The notes beneath the pieces are model-generated. The model had not been told where the DNA came from. It did not search any database and worked only from the letters and a program-made list of their open reading frames with translations. A stretch of 64,000 nt of DNA from Aldrovandia affinis (Eukaryota; Chordata; Actinopteri; Notacanthiformes; Halosauridae). The position numbers and the translations under genes are program-made. Positions 1-11,438 of this stretch are shown one piece after another. Position 1 is the first letter of the stretch. Each line of letters starts with the position of its first letter. The DNA is taken from positions 1,141,392 through 1,205,391 of the forward strand of contig JAINUG010000085.1 in the NCBI GenBank assembly GCA_029706075.1, read 5' to 3'.

Positions 1-796
1 GCACAGTACACAATGGACTTAAATAAAATAAAGTGGAAATGCAACAATAGACATTTCTCAGTGGATCAGCAGCTAAATAGTGGGCATGCTAATGCAGAAA
101 ATGATGTTACTTGAGATTTTTTATAGAAACCAAACAAATGCTTTTATGTTTGAGAATGCATTCACGATCATATACTCATCGTACAACTTTTGGCATATTT
201 CTGTACCTCTGACCATAGATCTAGATAAATATCATACCAAGACCTAGATAAAACATGCAGTAATTATGTTGAAAAAAGAAATACCACAATTGTTTTGAGG
301 TAGATGTAAAATGCTAAGAGCGGGAATGTCAATGTACCATATGCATAATGAGTGGAAATGCACATTTCAAAACAGTCATATCTGTCCCCCGCCAAAAAGG
401 TGTTGATATAAAACATTCCCTTTTATTTTGTCCCCCCCAATATTTAATATGTGGTTACTCCCTTGCAATGTACAGTGTCACCAGACACTATGGAACTCAT
501 TTGACATTATTACATCTGAAAATCAAAAAACTGTCAAAAAACTGTCAAAAACTGTCTTTAACAGACATTAACAATGTCTTTAACCCCCCTCCCCACCATT
601 TGCATGATTTATTTTGGCATCTCTGGGATCCACATATTCGTGCATAAAATACTTTGACAAAAGAAACCTGAATGTCACCATCGCCAGATTATGTCTCATA
701 CATAAGGGCAAGTGTTTTTCACCACCTCTGTCAAGAAGCTGCAGATCCTTTCTGATCCTCAAGGCATTGCTGTAGGCACTCTAGTTTCAGTAATTA
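1..796. other. Intergenic stretch, nothing recognised
   Basis: There are no convincing exons. A short C-run block (GTCCCCCCCAATATTT near 430) resembles the interior of the MITE at 49232-49391 and may be a decayed relative. Confidence 0.4.
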
Positions 797-2888
797 GTGG
801 CAATTACTCAATTGAACCTGACCAAGTATACAATTAAATGCCAATCTAAGTGTTGGTGCAAGGGTGCAAGTCTACAAATTGACATTGTTTCAAAGAGGGG
901 AGTTTCCATAAAAGTAAACATGGATGCTACAACCAGATCAAAGAGAAATCTGAGGAAAACTCTAACTGAAAGAGTAGAACAATATCTGCCTGGCACATTT
1001 CACACTGATAGCCACAATTTATTTTGCACAACCTGCAATTTTTCATTACAACACACTAAAAAAGAAACAATAGACTGCCATTTGAAGTCATTAAAACACA
1101 AAAAACGAAAGATTACATTAGACAGGGGCAAGAGGACATCCACTGTCAAAAAACAAAAAAGAAAATGACAGTCTGGAGAGGAGGCATGACATCATTTACA
1201 ATTTATTATTATTTTTTAAATTTTGTTTCTGATTTTGTCCCATTTTTGTAGCCAATTAGACCCGCTATTTTTAGCCAATCCCCCCCTAGTAATGTGAGTT
1301 TGCTGCCGTAGTCCTGCGAAGTAACGCCTCCTGCGAGACGGCACTCACCAAGCCATCGACTGTAACCCGGTACTACAGGGCCACTCTTATGCGCAGTGAA
1401 TGTCCTGTCGGCTTCCCTCCCCCCTCCCTGGGGCGGACAGCCAATCGCCGGCCCCTGGTGGCACTCCCGGTCAGAGCCGACTCTGGCGAGACAGGGAATT
1501 GAACCCTGGTCTCCATGGCCAGCGTCAGACGTTGTAACCGCTGGACCACGTGGGAGGCCGTCATTTACAATTTGACAGAGGCTTTTGTCAGAGCAAATAT
1601 TCCCCTTGAGAAAATGGACAACTCCAAAATATGCGTTGTTGTAGTGAATGGTGGGGCAATTCCAACTGCTGGTCATTTGAGAAGGGAATATTTGCAGCGC
1701 ATCACAAAAATACACAAAAGTGAAATAAAGCATCTGGTTAAGGACAGTGCTGTTACAGATGAATCGACAGATATGAAAGACCATTATATTCTACACATTT
1801 TGTATGTCCTACAAGGAGGAACAGATGATTTGAAAGTGGTACTGGCAGATATTGTGTACTTACAATCTGTCAATCATTCCACAGTGGCAGAGGCCATTGT
1901 TAACAGTTTAAATGCTCATGAAGTGGATTTAAACATTATCACAGGCTTTGTATCGGATAACGTGAGCTACATGGTTAAGGAATACAATGACATTCTGCAA
2001 TGCTTATATTTTAGCACTTGCTTGCAGTATATGGGCAGACAATTTCCCAAAGATCAATAATGAAGAAGGTATTCAAGCATTGTCCTAGTAGGAAACACCA
2101 TTATTTGGAACATCTTAAACACGCAACAACCCAGACAGCAATAAAACTGGCACTGCTTGAGCTATGTAAGACATGTTGGGGCACTTGGTATGTATCCGTG
2201 GCCTACCATGCTCAGTACATCTATTTTTACAGCAGCTTTGTAAAAGATGAGTTATCACTTAATACAACTGCACTGACAGAAATGATGGCATTGCTGAGGG
2301 GGGAAAAAATGTTCGAAGGAACAGCTGTCTCTTATTTCTAAACAGAGCAAAAATCTGAATGACCTGATTAAATTGTTTGAGATTCGAACTTACAATGAAA
2401 TTGAGGATCTGGTCAATGAATACTGAACATTGGCGCACAGCAAAAATGGATCAATAAACAAACAATGAACAAAAACATTCAGTTGGCATCAAACTCAACG
2501 CATACTTCAACCCCAAACAGTTAAAACAGAAACCAAGATTCGTTCAACCGGCTCATACATTTCTCAAGGCCGTGTGGCTTTTCGATCCGCAGCAAGTAAG
2601 CAGCCTGAGCGCGGAGACCCTTCCCTTAGAATCTATTCCTGTCTTTGAAAATGACTAATTCAGAGATGATAGAATACGAACGTAGCGCAGTATTCTATGT
2701 ACTGCAGTAGTGGCAGTCGTGAGATGTCTGTGCTTGAATTCTGGAACAGTGCTGAAATAAGCCAATTACTTCCCAATCTGACAGTTGTAAACAATTCTGT
2801 TGCGGTGGAGAGGAGTGTTTCTTCTTATGGACAAGTTTGTAGACCAGTCATGAAAGAAGAAACAACAAATGATCTGATGAATGATTAA
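797..2888 (+). pseudogene. hAT transposase relic with CGGBP1-like N-terminus
   Basis: A broken transposase frame runs on the plus strand. The N-terminal part (about 916-1168) has a C2H2-type finger with LFCTTCNFSLQHTKKE and an HLKSLKHKKRK tail, much like CGGBP1. After a SINE insertion (1205-1560) the frame resumes with ANIPLEKMDNSK and LRREYL, also CGGBP1-like. It then enters a hAT catalytic region with TDESTDMKDHYI and TGFVSDNVSYMVK (to about 2060). A further piece extends to 2338, and after several stops a hAT C-terminal dimerisation segment with NNSVAVERSVSSYG lies at about 2697-2888. Stops and frame changes near 2060, 2340 and 2340-2690 show that it is dead. Terminal inverted repeats were not identified. 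Confidence 0.85.
1192..1573 (-). mobile_element. Full-length tRNA-derived SINE with 13-bp target duplication
   Basis: The direct repeats TCATTTACAATTT at 1192-1204 and 1561-1573 flank a 356-bp insert (1205-1560). Read on the minus strand it has a tRNA-like head with A-box-like TGGTCCAGCGG and B-box GGTTCAATTCC. A body with ATTGGCTGTCCGCCCCAGGG follows, then an A/T-rich tail. It splits the hAT relic, so it is younger. The same family recurs at 22035, 22760, 26380, 32794 and 40450. Confidence 0.9.
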
Positions 2889-2949
2889 ATGATTAAATTC
2901 AACATCAAAATATAAAATATTGTGCTCCCTAAACTGAATTTTAAATATC

Positions 2950-4300
2950 AAGGCATCCCATCAATAACAATTTTGTTCTTTATATTTTTGTTTTGCCTTC
3001 AGGCTTTTCATTTTGCTTCCAATTATTTTTGTGGTGAAGCATGTTTCAGTGGTGAAGCACGGCTTTCTGTGTTCTGGCTCCCTGTGTCTTTTTTTAGCAA
3101 GCACAATTCCCCAACAGCATTCTGGTACGTGAACAATTATTTATTTTTTTCCATGGAAGATAAGTCAGTGAAATAGAATTTGCCAACAAAAGTACAAATA
3201 TTTTCCAAGAGCAAATATGAGAGGAGCTAATTTTATGTATTACTGGAACTGAACTGATTTCAATTCCAGTTTTCCTATTTGCTAATAAAATCGCATAACT
3301 GTGATTAATGAATTAAAGGCCAGTGATAGCAAAAGTTGCCATCTGTGCACAATGACTCACACTGATCAAAGTAAACCAATAATGATTTTTATGTTTGTGG
3401 TTACATCTAATCAATTGAAAGAACCTGATTCAAATCAACATACACCATTTTTCCGTTCAGTGTTCTCATATTTCTCAGAAGTGCATAGGCATCCCACCCT
3501 GTGGAGAATGATGATGTATTGTTCTTTGAAACTGATTTCATAAGGCAACTGCCGGTAATAAAGCAACCGCTAATGGAATCCTCAGAAAGACCTGTTCATA
3601 AGAAATCCACATTTAAATGTACAATACTTACTGTTGTTATGATGAAGTGCAAATTATTAAATGGGCCCATGTTTCACTGTGCTTTTGCAGTGTCTGGTGG
3701 AGATAGCTTTGGCAACACAGCCTCTCACACTTCGAAGTCAGCAGCAAAGGTAAATAAAGTAAAAAAAAAAAAAAAATCTTAATGCAGCAGTTTGTTAGGA
3801 GCTTAATAGACATCTTACACAAGAGCTGGTTAGGTGTTCAAGCGGGTAATTATGGGTCCTGGAATCCAATTGAGTTTTACTGGGACTCATAAGTGTGGCA
3901 TCTCGCAGACTAACAGGTGTTTCGTCAGACATTTGCGGGACATGATGTCTCATTGCTCTGTCTTATTTAGGTCATGACCATTAACCATTGGATGATACAT
4001 GGTGTCATTTTGCCTGAGCAAATATCTCTGATAATGCTAGAAGACACGCACTGCTTATGATGAACTCAGAGCAGATAAACCCATTCTACACACTTGATTA
4101 GAATAATAATTCAGAATTAATAAATAATGGACACTAGCATTCAAAGCACATTCCATATTCCATTAACCGTATGGAATTTCAACAGATTCATTTTTAGGTC
4201 AAATCTGATTAAATCAAATTAAATGAAATATTGATTTTGCATACTCAAAACTCATTTTCAAAAAGAGAATTCCATTACACCAACACCCTGGGATTTATTT
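2950..4300. other. Intergenic stretch
   Basis: AT-rich sequence with an A-run at about 3762-3776. No gene or complete repeat is recognised. Confidence 0.4.
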
Positions 4301-4308
4301 CTTTATTG

Positions 4309-4450
4309 TATTTCTGCATTTAGCAGACCCTTTTATCCAAAGCGACTTACAGTAGTGAATGTATACATTTTTCAGTATATGTGGTCCCAGTGGAAATTGA
4401 ACCCACAACCTCAGCGTTGCCAACACCATGCTTTACCAACTGAGCCACAG
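4309..4450 (-). mobile_element. tRNA-derived SINE copy (family of 12128-12246)
   Basis: On the minus strand it reads as a tRNA-like head (GTGGCTCAGTTGGTAAAGC, B-box-like GGGTTCAATTTCC). A short body follows, then the tail TCGCTTTGGATAAAAGGGTC and TGCTAAATGC, a LINE-type 3' stem-loop. It aligns by eye almost end to end with the plus-strand copy at 12128-12246. Confidence 0.8.
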
Positions 4451-4648
4451 AGAACCAAATAAAATTTAAAGAAATATCTGTGACAACACTTCAGAGATCA
4501 ATTGCCATATAAACCCAGAGACTATAAACCATAAACATTGCCTTGGAAATTAGAAGAATAAAATAAATATATATTTACAGTGATGATTGTACTTTTAATC
4601 CAACCAAATGTTGGTGCTTTAAAAATGTTGCTACATGATGTAAGAGTA

Positions 4649-4800
4649 CAGTGGGTATAAAAGTATTCACCAGCTTTGGCATTTTTCACATTTTATTTAA
4701 TTGGGATTTCTTGCCACTGATCAACACAAAATACTTTATAATGTCAGACAAAAAAAACAATTCTAAAGCGTTTTCTTAATTAATTACAAATAAATGTTAT
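4649..4800 (+). mobile_element. Tc1-like terminal fragment
   Basis: It begins after a TA with CAGTGGGTATAAAAGTATTC, a typical Tc1-like terminus. It continues with TTTAATTGGGATTTCTTGCC, the same sequence as the left end of the element at 52328. Only the terminal ~150 bp is present. Confidence 0.7.
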
Positions 4801-4895
4801 TGGTGGTGGTTTATTAGCATCATTGTAAAGCGCTTTGGGTTTTGAAAAGCTATATAAAATCCAATGTTCAATCAATCAATCAATTATTAGCACCA
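4800..4895 (+). repeat. Retroposon 3' tail-like fragment ending in (CAAT)n
   Basis: It contains GTAAAGCGCTTTGGGTTTTG and GCTATATAAAATCCAA, followed by CAATCAATCAATCAATT. This is the usual look of a fish LINE or SINE 3' end. The family is not named. Confidence 0.5.
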
Positions 4896-5148
4896 ACGTT
4901 TTTAGATTTTTATATATATGATGTATTGTAAATAAGGAAATGTAGATCAAGTAAGATCATGTAAATGATAAATAATAAACTAATATTTTGTCATTGTATT
5001 TCCAAAGCACATGTTTTTAATAAGCTTTCACAAAATAAACATAAAATAAGTCTAATTATTATAATCGCCTCACAACTTTCATAAATCAAAAGTTTCCCAC
5101 TGCTTCCCCAATATACGGCCTTCCCATTTAATGTTTAACACAAACCTA

Positions 5149-5440
5149 GATACTTTGGCTTCTCATAATCATGTGTGATTCCAGTCAAAACACAAGCCAG
5201 AAAATAGGTCAGAGCAATTTACTGCAGTTGCTCAATCACAAAACTGTGGGGAATAATTATATATTTGTTACTGGATAGAGGAAATTCTCAGATACAAGTA
5301 CATGTAATAATTTTAAACCAATGGGTTGGGCTTTTTTGGTTCTAGGCAAAGTTTACCAAGTGACCTATAAAAAACAGCACTATAATTAGCATTCTAATGG
5401 TATTCTTATGTTTCTTTTTTCTGTGCCCAAATGTCCTTGT
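5149..5440 (+). repeat. Diverged external copy of module A
   Basis: It runs from ATACTTTGGCTTCTCATAAT to about TATTCTTATGTTTC and matches the module seen three times inside the Tc1 element (about 6450-6740, 7140-7435, 7830-8125). Scattered substitutions and a 7-10 base indel near 5345 set it apart. This copy lies outside the left terminal repeat of that element. It has no coding potential, and its family is unknown. Confidence 0.8.
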
Positions 5441-6123
5441 CTTGGCCTTCTACTCCTGGGAGTCAATTTTACTTTACAAAAGAGACATCTTTTATGGCAG
5501 GCCTTATAGCATCTAAGATGTCAATTCTGAAAGGTTTGGTTGAAACAAAAACTCACAAGTGTTTAGTCTCACTATTTTTAGATATTTTGATTTTAGAATG
5601 GAGAGAGTTGGACATGGGCTATTTCTTTTGCAAATGAGTGTTTATAAATGGGCTCTTATCGTTACATTTTTTTAAATTATTTTTGTATGTCTAGTTGTGT
5701 ATTACTACTACACTACCTGTCAAAAGTTTTAGAATACCCCCATTTTCTAGTTTTTACAGAAATTTAAGCAGTTCAAGTCCAGTGAATGACCTGAAATGGT
5801 ACAAAGGTAAGCGGTAAACTGCCAGAGGTAAAAAAAAAAAAAAAAAAAAAAGGTTTAGGTTACCAAAAACTGAAAAATAATGTCAATTTCAGAGTTATAA
5901 AAAAAAGGCCCGTTTCAGGGAACAAGTAATGGGTTAACGTGGGTTAACAGTCACTCTGTGCAAGTCGTCAAACTCTGGCTCCAGCAAAAGAGCTCCAGAC
6001 CATCACGCTTCCTCCTCCATGTTTGACAGTTGTTGTCTCACACTGAGGAACCATCCTTTCACCTACTCGACGGCCTACAAAAACCTTTAAAAAATTCAAG
6101 ATTTCAATTTTTGATTAATCGGT

Positions 6124-6351
6124 CTATAAGACTTTCTTCCAGTCTTCAGTAGTCCATGGGCAGTGCTTCATGGCCCAGGCAAGCCTCTTTTTCTTATTTT
6201 GACATCTTAGCAATGGCTTTCTTACTGCCACTCGACCTGTCAAACCTGCAGCTCGAAGTCTTCTCTTTACAGTTGAAACTGAGACTTCCTTACTTCGACC
6301 AGTGTTAAGCTGTGCTTCAAGCTGTTGTCCTGTGAGCCGCCTATCACGCAA
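6124..6351 (-). pseudogene. Tc1 transposase fragment, tandem unit 1 (less deleted)
   Basis: This frame extends past the deletion point of the other units and adds MKHCPWTTEDWKKVL, the canonical Tc1 segment leading to the first catalytic Asp, before stopping. Further along the minus strand (about 6060-5930) are pieces of the later HGGGSVMVW region, heavily decayed. Confidence 0.85.
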
Positions 6352-6858
6352 GCTGTTGACTCTCAGAAACTTGTCTTCTGATTTTGTTGTGGCTTTGGGT
6401 CATCTCTGTGAAGTTCATCTCTGTGAAGTGTGTAGGCATGAATGAATACTTTGGCTTGTCATAAACATGTGTGATTCCAGTCAAAACACAAGCCAGAAAA
6501 TAGGTCAGAACAATTTACTGCAGTTGCTCAATGACAAAACTATGGGGAATAATTATATATTTGTTACTGGATAGAGGAACTTCTCAGATACAAGTGCGTG
6601 CAATCATTTTAAACCAATGGGTTGGGCGTTTTTGGTTCTAGGCAAGTGACCTATAAAAAACAGCACTGTTATTAGCATTATAATGGTATTCTTATGTTTA
6701 TTTTTTTCTGTGCCCGAAGGATAGGTCCTTGTCCTTGAACCCCAGACCATCACGCTTCCTCCTCCATGTTTGACAGTTGTTGTCTCACACTGAGGAACCA
6801 TCCTTTCGCCTACTCGACGGCCTACAAAAACCTTTAAAAATTCAAAAATTTCAAGATT

Positions 6859-7050
6859 TCAAATTTTGATGGCCCAGGCAAGCCTCTTTTTCTTATTTTG
6901 ACATCTTAGCAATGGCTTTCTTACTGCCACTCGACCTGTCAAACCTGCAGCTCGAAGTCTTCTCTTTACAGTTGAAACTGAGACTTCCTTACTTCGACCA
7001 GTGTTAAGCTGTGCTTCAAGCTGTTGTCCTGTGAGCCGCCTATCACGCAA
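6859..7050 (-). pseudogene. Tc1 transposase fragment, tandem unit 2
   Basis: It has the same content as the unit 3 copy, with Cys in place of Trp before QNKKKR. It is cut at the same deletion point, which shows the deletion predates duplication of units 2-4. Confidence 0.85.
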
Positions 7051-7548
7051 GCTGTTGACTCTCAGAAACTTGTCTTCTGATTTTGTTGTGGCTTTGGGTC
7101 ATCTCTGTGAAGTTCATCTCTGTGAAGTGTGTAGGCATGAATGAATACTTTGGCTTGTCATAAACATGTGTGATTCCAGTCAAAACACAAGCCAGAAAAT
7201 AGGTCAGAACAATTTACTGCAGTTGCTCAATGACAAAACTATGGGGAATAATTATATATTTGTTACTGGATAGAGGAACTTCTCAGATACAAGTGCGTGC
7301 AATCATTTTAAACCAATGGGTTGGGCGTTTTTGGTTCTAGGCAAGTGACCTATAAAAAACAGCACTGTTATTAGCATTATAATGGTATTCTTATGTTTAT
7401 TTTTTCTGTGCCCGAAGGATAGGTCCTTGTCCTTGAACCCCAGACCATCACGCTTCCTCCTCCATGTTTGACAGTTGTTGTCTCACACTGAGGAACCATC
7501 CTTTCGCCTACTCGACGGCCTACAAAAACCTTTCAAAATTTCAAGATT

Positions 7549-7740
7549 TCAAATTTTGATGGCCCAGGCAAGCCTCTTTTTCTTATTTTGCCATCTTAGC
7601 AATGGCTTTCTTACTGCCACTCGACCTGTCAAACCTGCAGCTCGAAGTCTTCTCTTTACAGTTGAAACTGAGACTTCCTTACTTCGACCAGTGTTAAGCT
7701 GTGCTTCAAGCTGTTGTCCTGTGAGCCGCCTATCACGCAA
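7549..7740 (-). pseudogene. Tc1 transposase fragment, tandem unit 3
   Basis: It encodes the second DNA-binding domain only: RRLTGQQLEAQLNTGRSKEV, then VKRRLRAAGLTGRVAVRKPL, ending KKRLAWAIKI at the internal deletion. It is essentially identical to the unit 2 copy. Confidence 0.85.
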
Positions 7741-8238
7741 GCTGTTGACTCTCAGAAACTTGTCTTTTGATTTTGTTGTGGCTTTGGGTCATCTCTGTGA
7801 AGTTCATCTCTGTGAAGTGTGTAGGCATGAATGAATACTTTGGCTTGTCATAAACATGTGTGATTCCAGTCAAAACACAAGCCAGAAAATAGGTCAGAAC
7901 AATTTATTGCAGTTGCTCAATGACAAAACTATGGGGAATAATTATATATTTGTTACTGGATAGAGGAACTTCTCAGATACAAGTGCGTGCAATCATTTTA
8001 AACCAATGGGTTGGGCTTTTTTGGTTCTAGGCAAGTGACCTATAAAAAACAGCACTGTTATTAGCATTATAATGGTATTCTTATGTTTATTTTTTCTGTG
8101 CCCGAAGGATAGGTCCTTGTCCTTGAACCCCAGACCATCACGCTTCCTCCTCCATGTTTGACAGTTGTTGTCTCACACTGAGGAACCATCCTTTCGCCTA
8201 CTCGACGGCCTACAAAAACCTTTCAAAATTTCAAGATT

Positions 8239-8550
8239 TCAAATTTTGATGGCCCAGGCAAGCCTCTTTTTCTTATTTTGCCATCTTAGCAATGGCTTTC
8301 TTACTGCCACTCGACCTGTCAAACCTGCAGCTCGAAGTCTTCTCTTTACAGTTGAAACTGAGACTTCCTTACTTCGACCAGTGTTAAGCTGTGCTTGAAG
8401 CTGTTGTGCTGTGAGCCACCTATCACGCAAGCTGTTGACTCTCAGAAACTTGTCTTCTGATTTTGTTGTGGCTTTGGGTCTGCCAGACCTCTTGCTGTCA
8501 GAGTTTCCTCCAGTTTCCTTTTGATGGTGTAGGAAACTACTCACTGCCAA
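8239..8550 (-). pseudogene. Tc1 transposase N-terminal fragment (best copy)
   Basis: The 103-residue frame has KRSGRPKATTKSEDKF, an RVNSLRDRWLTAQQLQ block, then VSTVKRRLRAAGLTGRVAVR and KKRLAWA. These are the two helix-turn-helix DNA-binding domains of Tc1 transposases, up to the start of the catalytic domain. The frame then runs into a deletion. The DDE residues are absent. Confidence 0.88.
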
Positions 8551-8818
8551 AAAATGTACATTATTTTACGTTTTTGGTAACCTAAACTTTTTAACCTTTA
8601 CCGCTACAGTTTACCGCTTACCTTTGCACCATTTCAGGTTATTCACTGGACTTGAACTGCTTAGTAAAAAAATTCAGTAAAAATTGGAAAATGGGGGTGT
8701 TCTAAAACTTTTGACCGGTAGCGTATGTATTACTGTTTTGTATTGCTATTATTACTATATATTATTAAGGATTTCTGCTATGTTGCTATTATTGCTGCTG
8801 ATGTTGTCACTTGTTAAC

Positions 8819-9510
8819 CCCAGGGGCCTGTTTCACGAAAAAAAGTTCAACATACTCAGAGTATTGTTAGCTGGCTACACAAAGCCTAACAAAGGCGATT
8901 ACGGCTAACCTGTCTCATGACGGTGGTTATCAACTGGCTCTGTTAACCCTGTTTTTTTTATGATTGAGCTATGAGCGCGTGTACACAAAAGGGGCAGCGT
9001 TTGTTACAGATAGCCAATCGCATGCAACATGGAGCGATTCAGAGCACTGTCTCACGATGCAGGATTGGTGGGTTAGCGAGTTGACTTTGGGCTTAACCCT
9101 GGGAAAAGTCACTCTGAACAATAATAATAAAATACAGCATCACTTCCTCCATGCCCCAAATGTATCTCTCCAGGCATGGCAGGCTATGCTTTTATAAAAT
9201 GCCTGATGAAGGAAATAGGCTGAGCTGATTACTGGTCAGCCTCAGGTGAGCATGCATGTGTGTGAGGCCGCTGCTGTCCAGGGTTTGGGAGGGAACAGCA
9301 CCTGCCAGCAGCCAAAAAGGATAAGCAGCCCTCCCTACTCCCCGCTCCACCTCTCCTGGTATCACATAGCCAGTGTGATTTTAACATGTACACAGTGCAT
9401 GCCTTCACATCAATATATTTTGGCACTTGTCTACCTGGTCATGTATTCACAAAAACAAGGCAGCCGCAGGGCTCTAATCAGTCGTTTATTTCACGAAAAT
9501 GGCCCTGATT
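8819..9510. mobile_element. Possible PIF/Harbinger-like relic
   Basis: It opens with GGGGCCTGTTTCACGAA, reminiscent of fish Harbinger termini. It contains ACTCAGAGTATTG/CTGTTAACCCTG-type motifs seen in such MITEs. A weak inverted counterpart (TTTCACGAAAATGGCCCTG) lies near 9490-9508. No transposase frame is clear. The assignment is tentative. Confidence 0.35.
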
Positions 9511-11224
9511 ATTAGTAGTTATCAACTGTGTTCTTGTGGCATAATGAAAGAATTACCTTGAAAATGTGACCCAAAATGTTTGCAGCAAGGTCTTAAGCAG
9601 CATTGAGTTTGCCCAGATTTACCGATTGGAACTTAAGTGTGCGTGTGCTTATCACTTGTTGTTGACATGTTGGTTTGCCTGTCATCGAATGTGAAATCGG
9701 CCATTTCATTTATATTCAAAATGTGGAAAATGTGTGTAGTATGGGCTGGCTATCTTCAAGCCCTATCTATGAGGTATTGGTGCTGTATCTGAGCAGAGCC
9801 AGAGACCAGCTCGTGACAATGGAAAATCACACGAGCCAAGTTAGTTGGAGTTCTTCAGTCCTCAACACTTGAGCAAGAATTCAAAATCACTTCCTCTCTT
9901 TTCTCTCCAGAACCAAATGTGAACCGTCAAGAGTGGTATGGTTTTAAAAGAAGGCAGAAAGTCTACATTTGACCAAATATGGAGGTTCCTAGGAATGCAT
10001 TCTTTGAGCTTATATTTGCATTCAGTCACTTCCTGTTACAACGCCTCCAGACTGATATCAGACTGATACCGTGTTCATATGAAATGGAAGATCCTAATAT
10101 AGAGTCAAACTCAGTTTAACATGCCCCTATTGGCCAGTGTTGTTAATGTCCCTTCTACCCACAGGCCTCGGTTGCAGAGGTGGGAGGTCCTTTGTTGAAA
10201 ATGAAGTCATTTATCTTCTCTGTTTATCAGGGTTTCCATATCGTCTGGTCACTCAATGGAACTGGACAGTTGCCAAGGCGGGGGGCTATTTCTGGGAGTA
10301 GAAGCTGGGAAAGACTTGCCGTCAGAGACACCATTCAGGAAATCAAAACACAGAACTGATAACAGTTGTAAACATATAAAGAAAATGTTAATGCTATGTT
10401 TGGATGAGCCGTGGATCTGTACTAATACTAAATAATCAAATACCAATGTCACATCTGGGAAAATAACAACTTCACTTGAGAAAGTAGTCAGATGATGACA
10501 TTTTATTACAGACATTTTTCTGTTCTATTTAAGTGAGTGTGAGCAAATGCCCAGACTTGAAGCTTTTATTTATCTTGTTATAGAAGCTGGAGTTATTTGA
10601 CAGTTAAGTGTCATCTGAAAAAGTCATGTTAAAAACCTGGAAATATCAGTATTTCTACCAAAACAAAATAACCTGTCAACAAGTGTGTATATTACTGCAG
10701 TTTCTGTGTGAAATGAGAGGGGCAGTGGGGGGATGGAGCATGTGGTAAAGGTATTTAAACAATACTTTTCAAGGACATTCTCTCACTCTAACAGTACTAA
10801 CATGGATGTGATGACTTTGAATTAAGTAACATTTGGTTGTTTTTGACGGCTTATAAAATTTTTCCAAAAAATAGTAGGTTCTAGTGTTGGGGAATTCATG
10901 ATTTCAAAATGAATGCATGGCTTCTGCTATGCTCATTTAACTCTTTTTCCAGGGGTTTGACAAAACATCTTATTTTGTTCACATACATTCAACAAGGATC
11001 AGGTTTTTGTTATGCTTTTGCAACACGTTTTTTTGTTTGTTTTGCAGACTATTTTAGTTGCTCTATGACTCTTTTAAGTAATTCTTATCCATTTTATGAT
11101 ATCAATGCATGATGATATTAAATACAGTTTATATTGCATAATTGTAGGTTTTTACTTGTTTGTTTCTGATGTATTTAGGCACTGTTTGATTGAGCTTCAA
11201 CATTCAACCATGTGTATCTCAATC
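9511..11224. other. Intergenic stretch, nothing recognised
   Basis: Unique-looking AT-rich sequence. Open frames are short, and none shows family resemblance or splice-bounded conservation that I can identify. Confidence 0.4.
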
Positions 11225-11438
11225 TACAGGCAACTGACAAAATAAAGGAAACATTTGTGTAAATGCTGGATACAAATTATATTGAAAGTAGGTGCTCCCA
11301 CACAGGTTCCTGAGTTAATTAAGCAGTTAACATCGCATCTTGCTTAGGGTCGTGTATTAAAATTATGTCCATGTATTGGTTGAAAGGCAAAACAGGCAAG
11401 AAACTCTGAATCAGTTGACTGTAAATATCAATCTAGGG

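Larger units (their letters stand above)
5996..8482. repeat. Tandem array of a ~690-750 bp unit (Tc1 core + module A)
   Basis: The marker CAGACCATCACGCTTCCTCC occurs at about 5996, 6745, 7441 and 8131. This gives units of about 749, 696 and 690 bp plus a fourth partial copy. Each full unit holds about 400 bp of transposase core followed by about 290 bp of module A. The first unit retains a ~60-bp piece (TCTTCCAGTCTTCAGTAGTC region) that is deleted in the others. Units 2-4 differ at only a handful of positions. Confidence 0.9.
5711..8723 (-). mobile_element. Tc1-like transposon with internally amplified core
   Basis: TA dinucleotides at 5709-5710 and 8724-8725 flank inverted ends: CACTACCTGTCAAAAGTTTT at the left, and the reverse complement of CGCTACCGGTCAAAAGTTTT at the right. 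Inverted similarity continues for well over 100 bp, including GGTAAGCGGTAAACTG and AGGTTACCAAAAAC. Transposase sequence runs on the minus strand. The interior is a chimeric tandem array. No copy contains a complete catalytic domain, so the element cannot be autonomous. The left end has an A20+ run near 5831. Confidence 0.88.

Noticed and set aside
1515..1560. Possible genuine tRNA genes at SINE heads (also 12128, 12612, 40680)
   Set aside because: A- and B-box-like motifs are present. But the sequences do not fold as complete tRNAs by eye, and each continues into a SINE body and tail, some flanked by target duplications.
7475..7834. Plus-strand 119-codon frame (and the 77-codon copy at 8165)
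   Set aside because: These are antisense shadows of the Tc1 transposase fragments in the tandem units.
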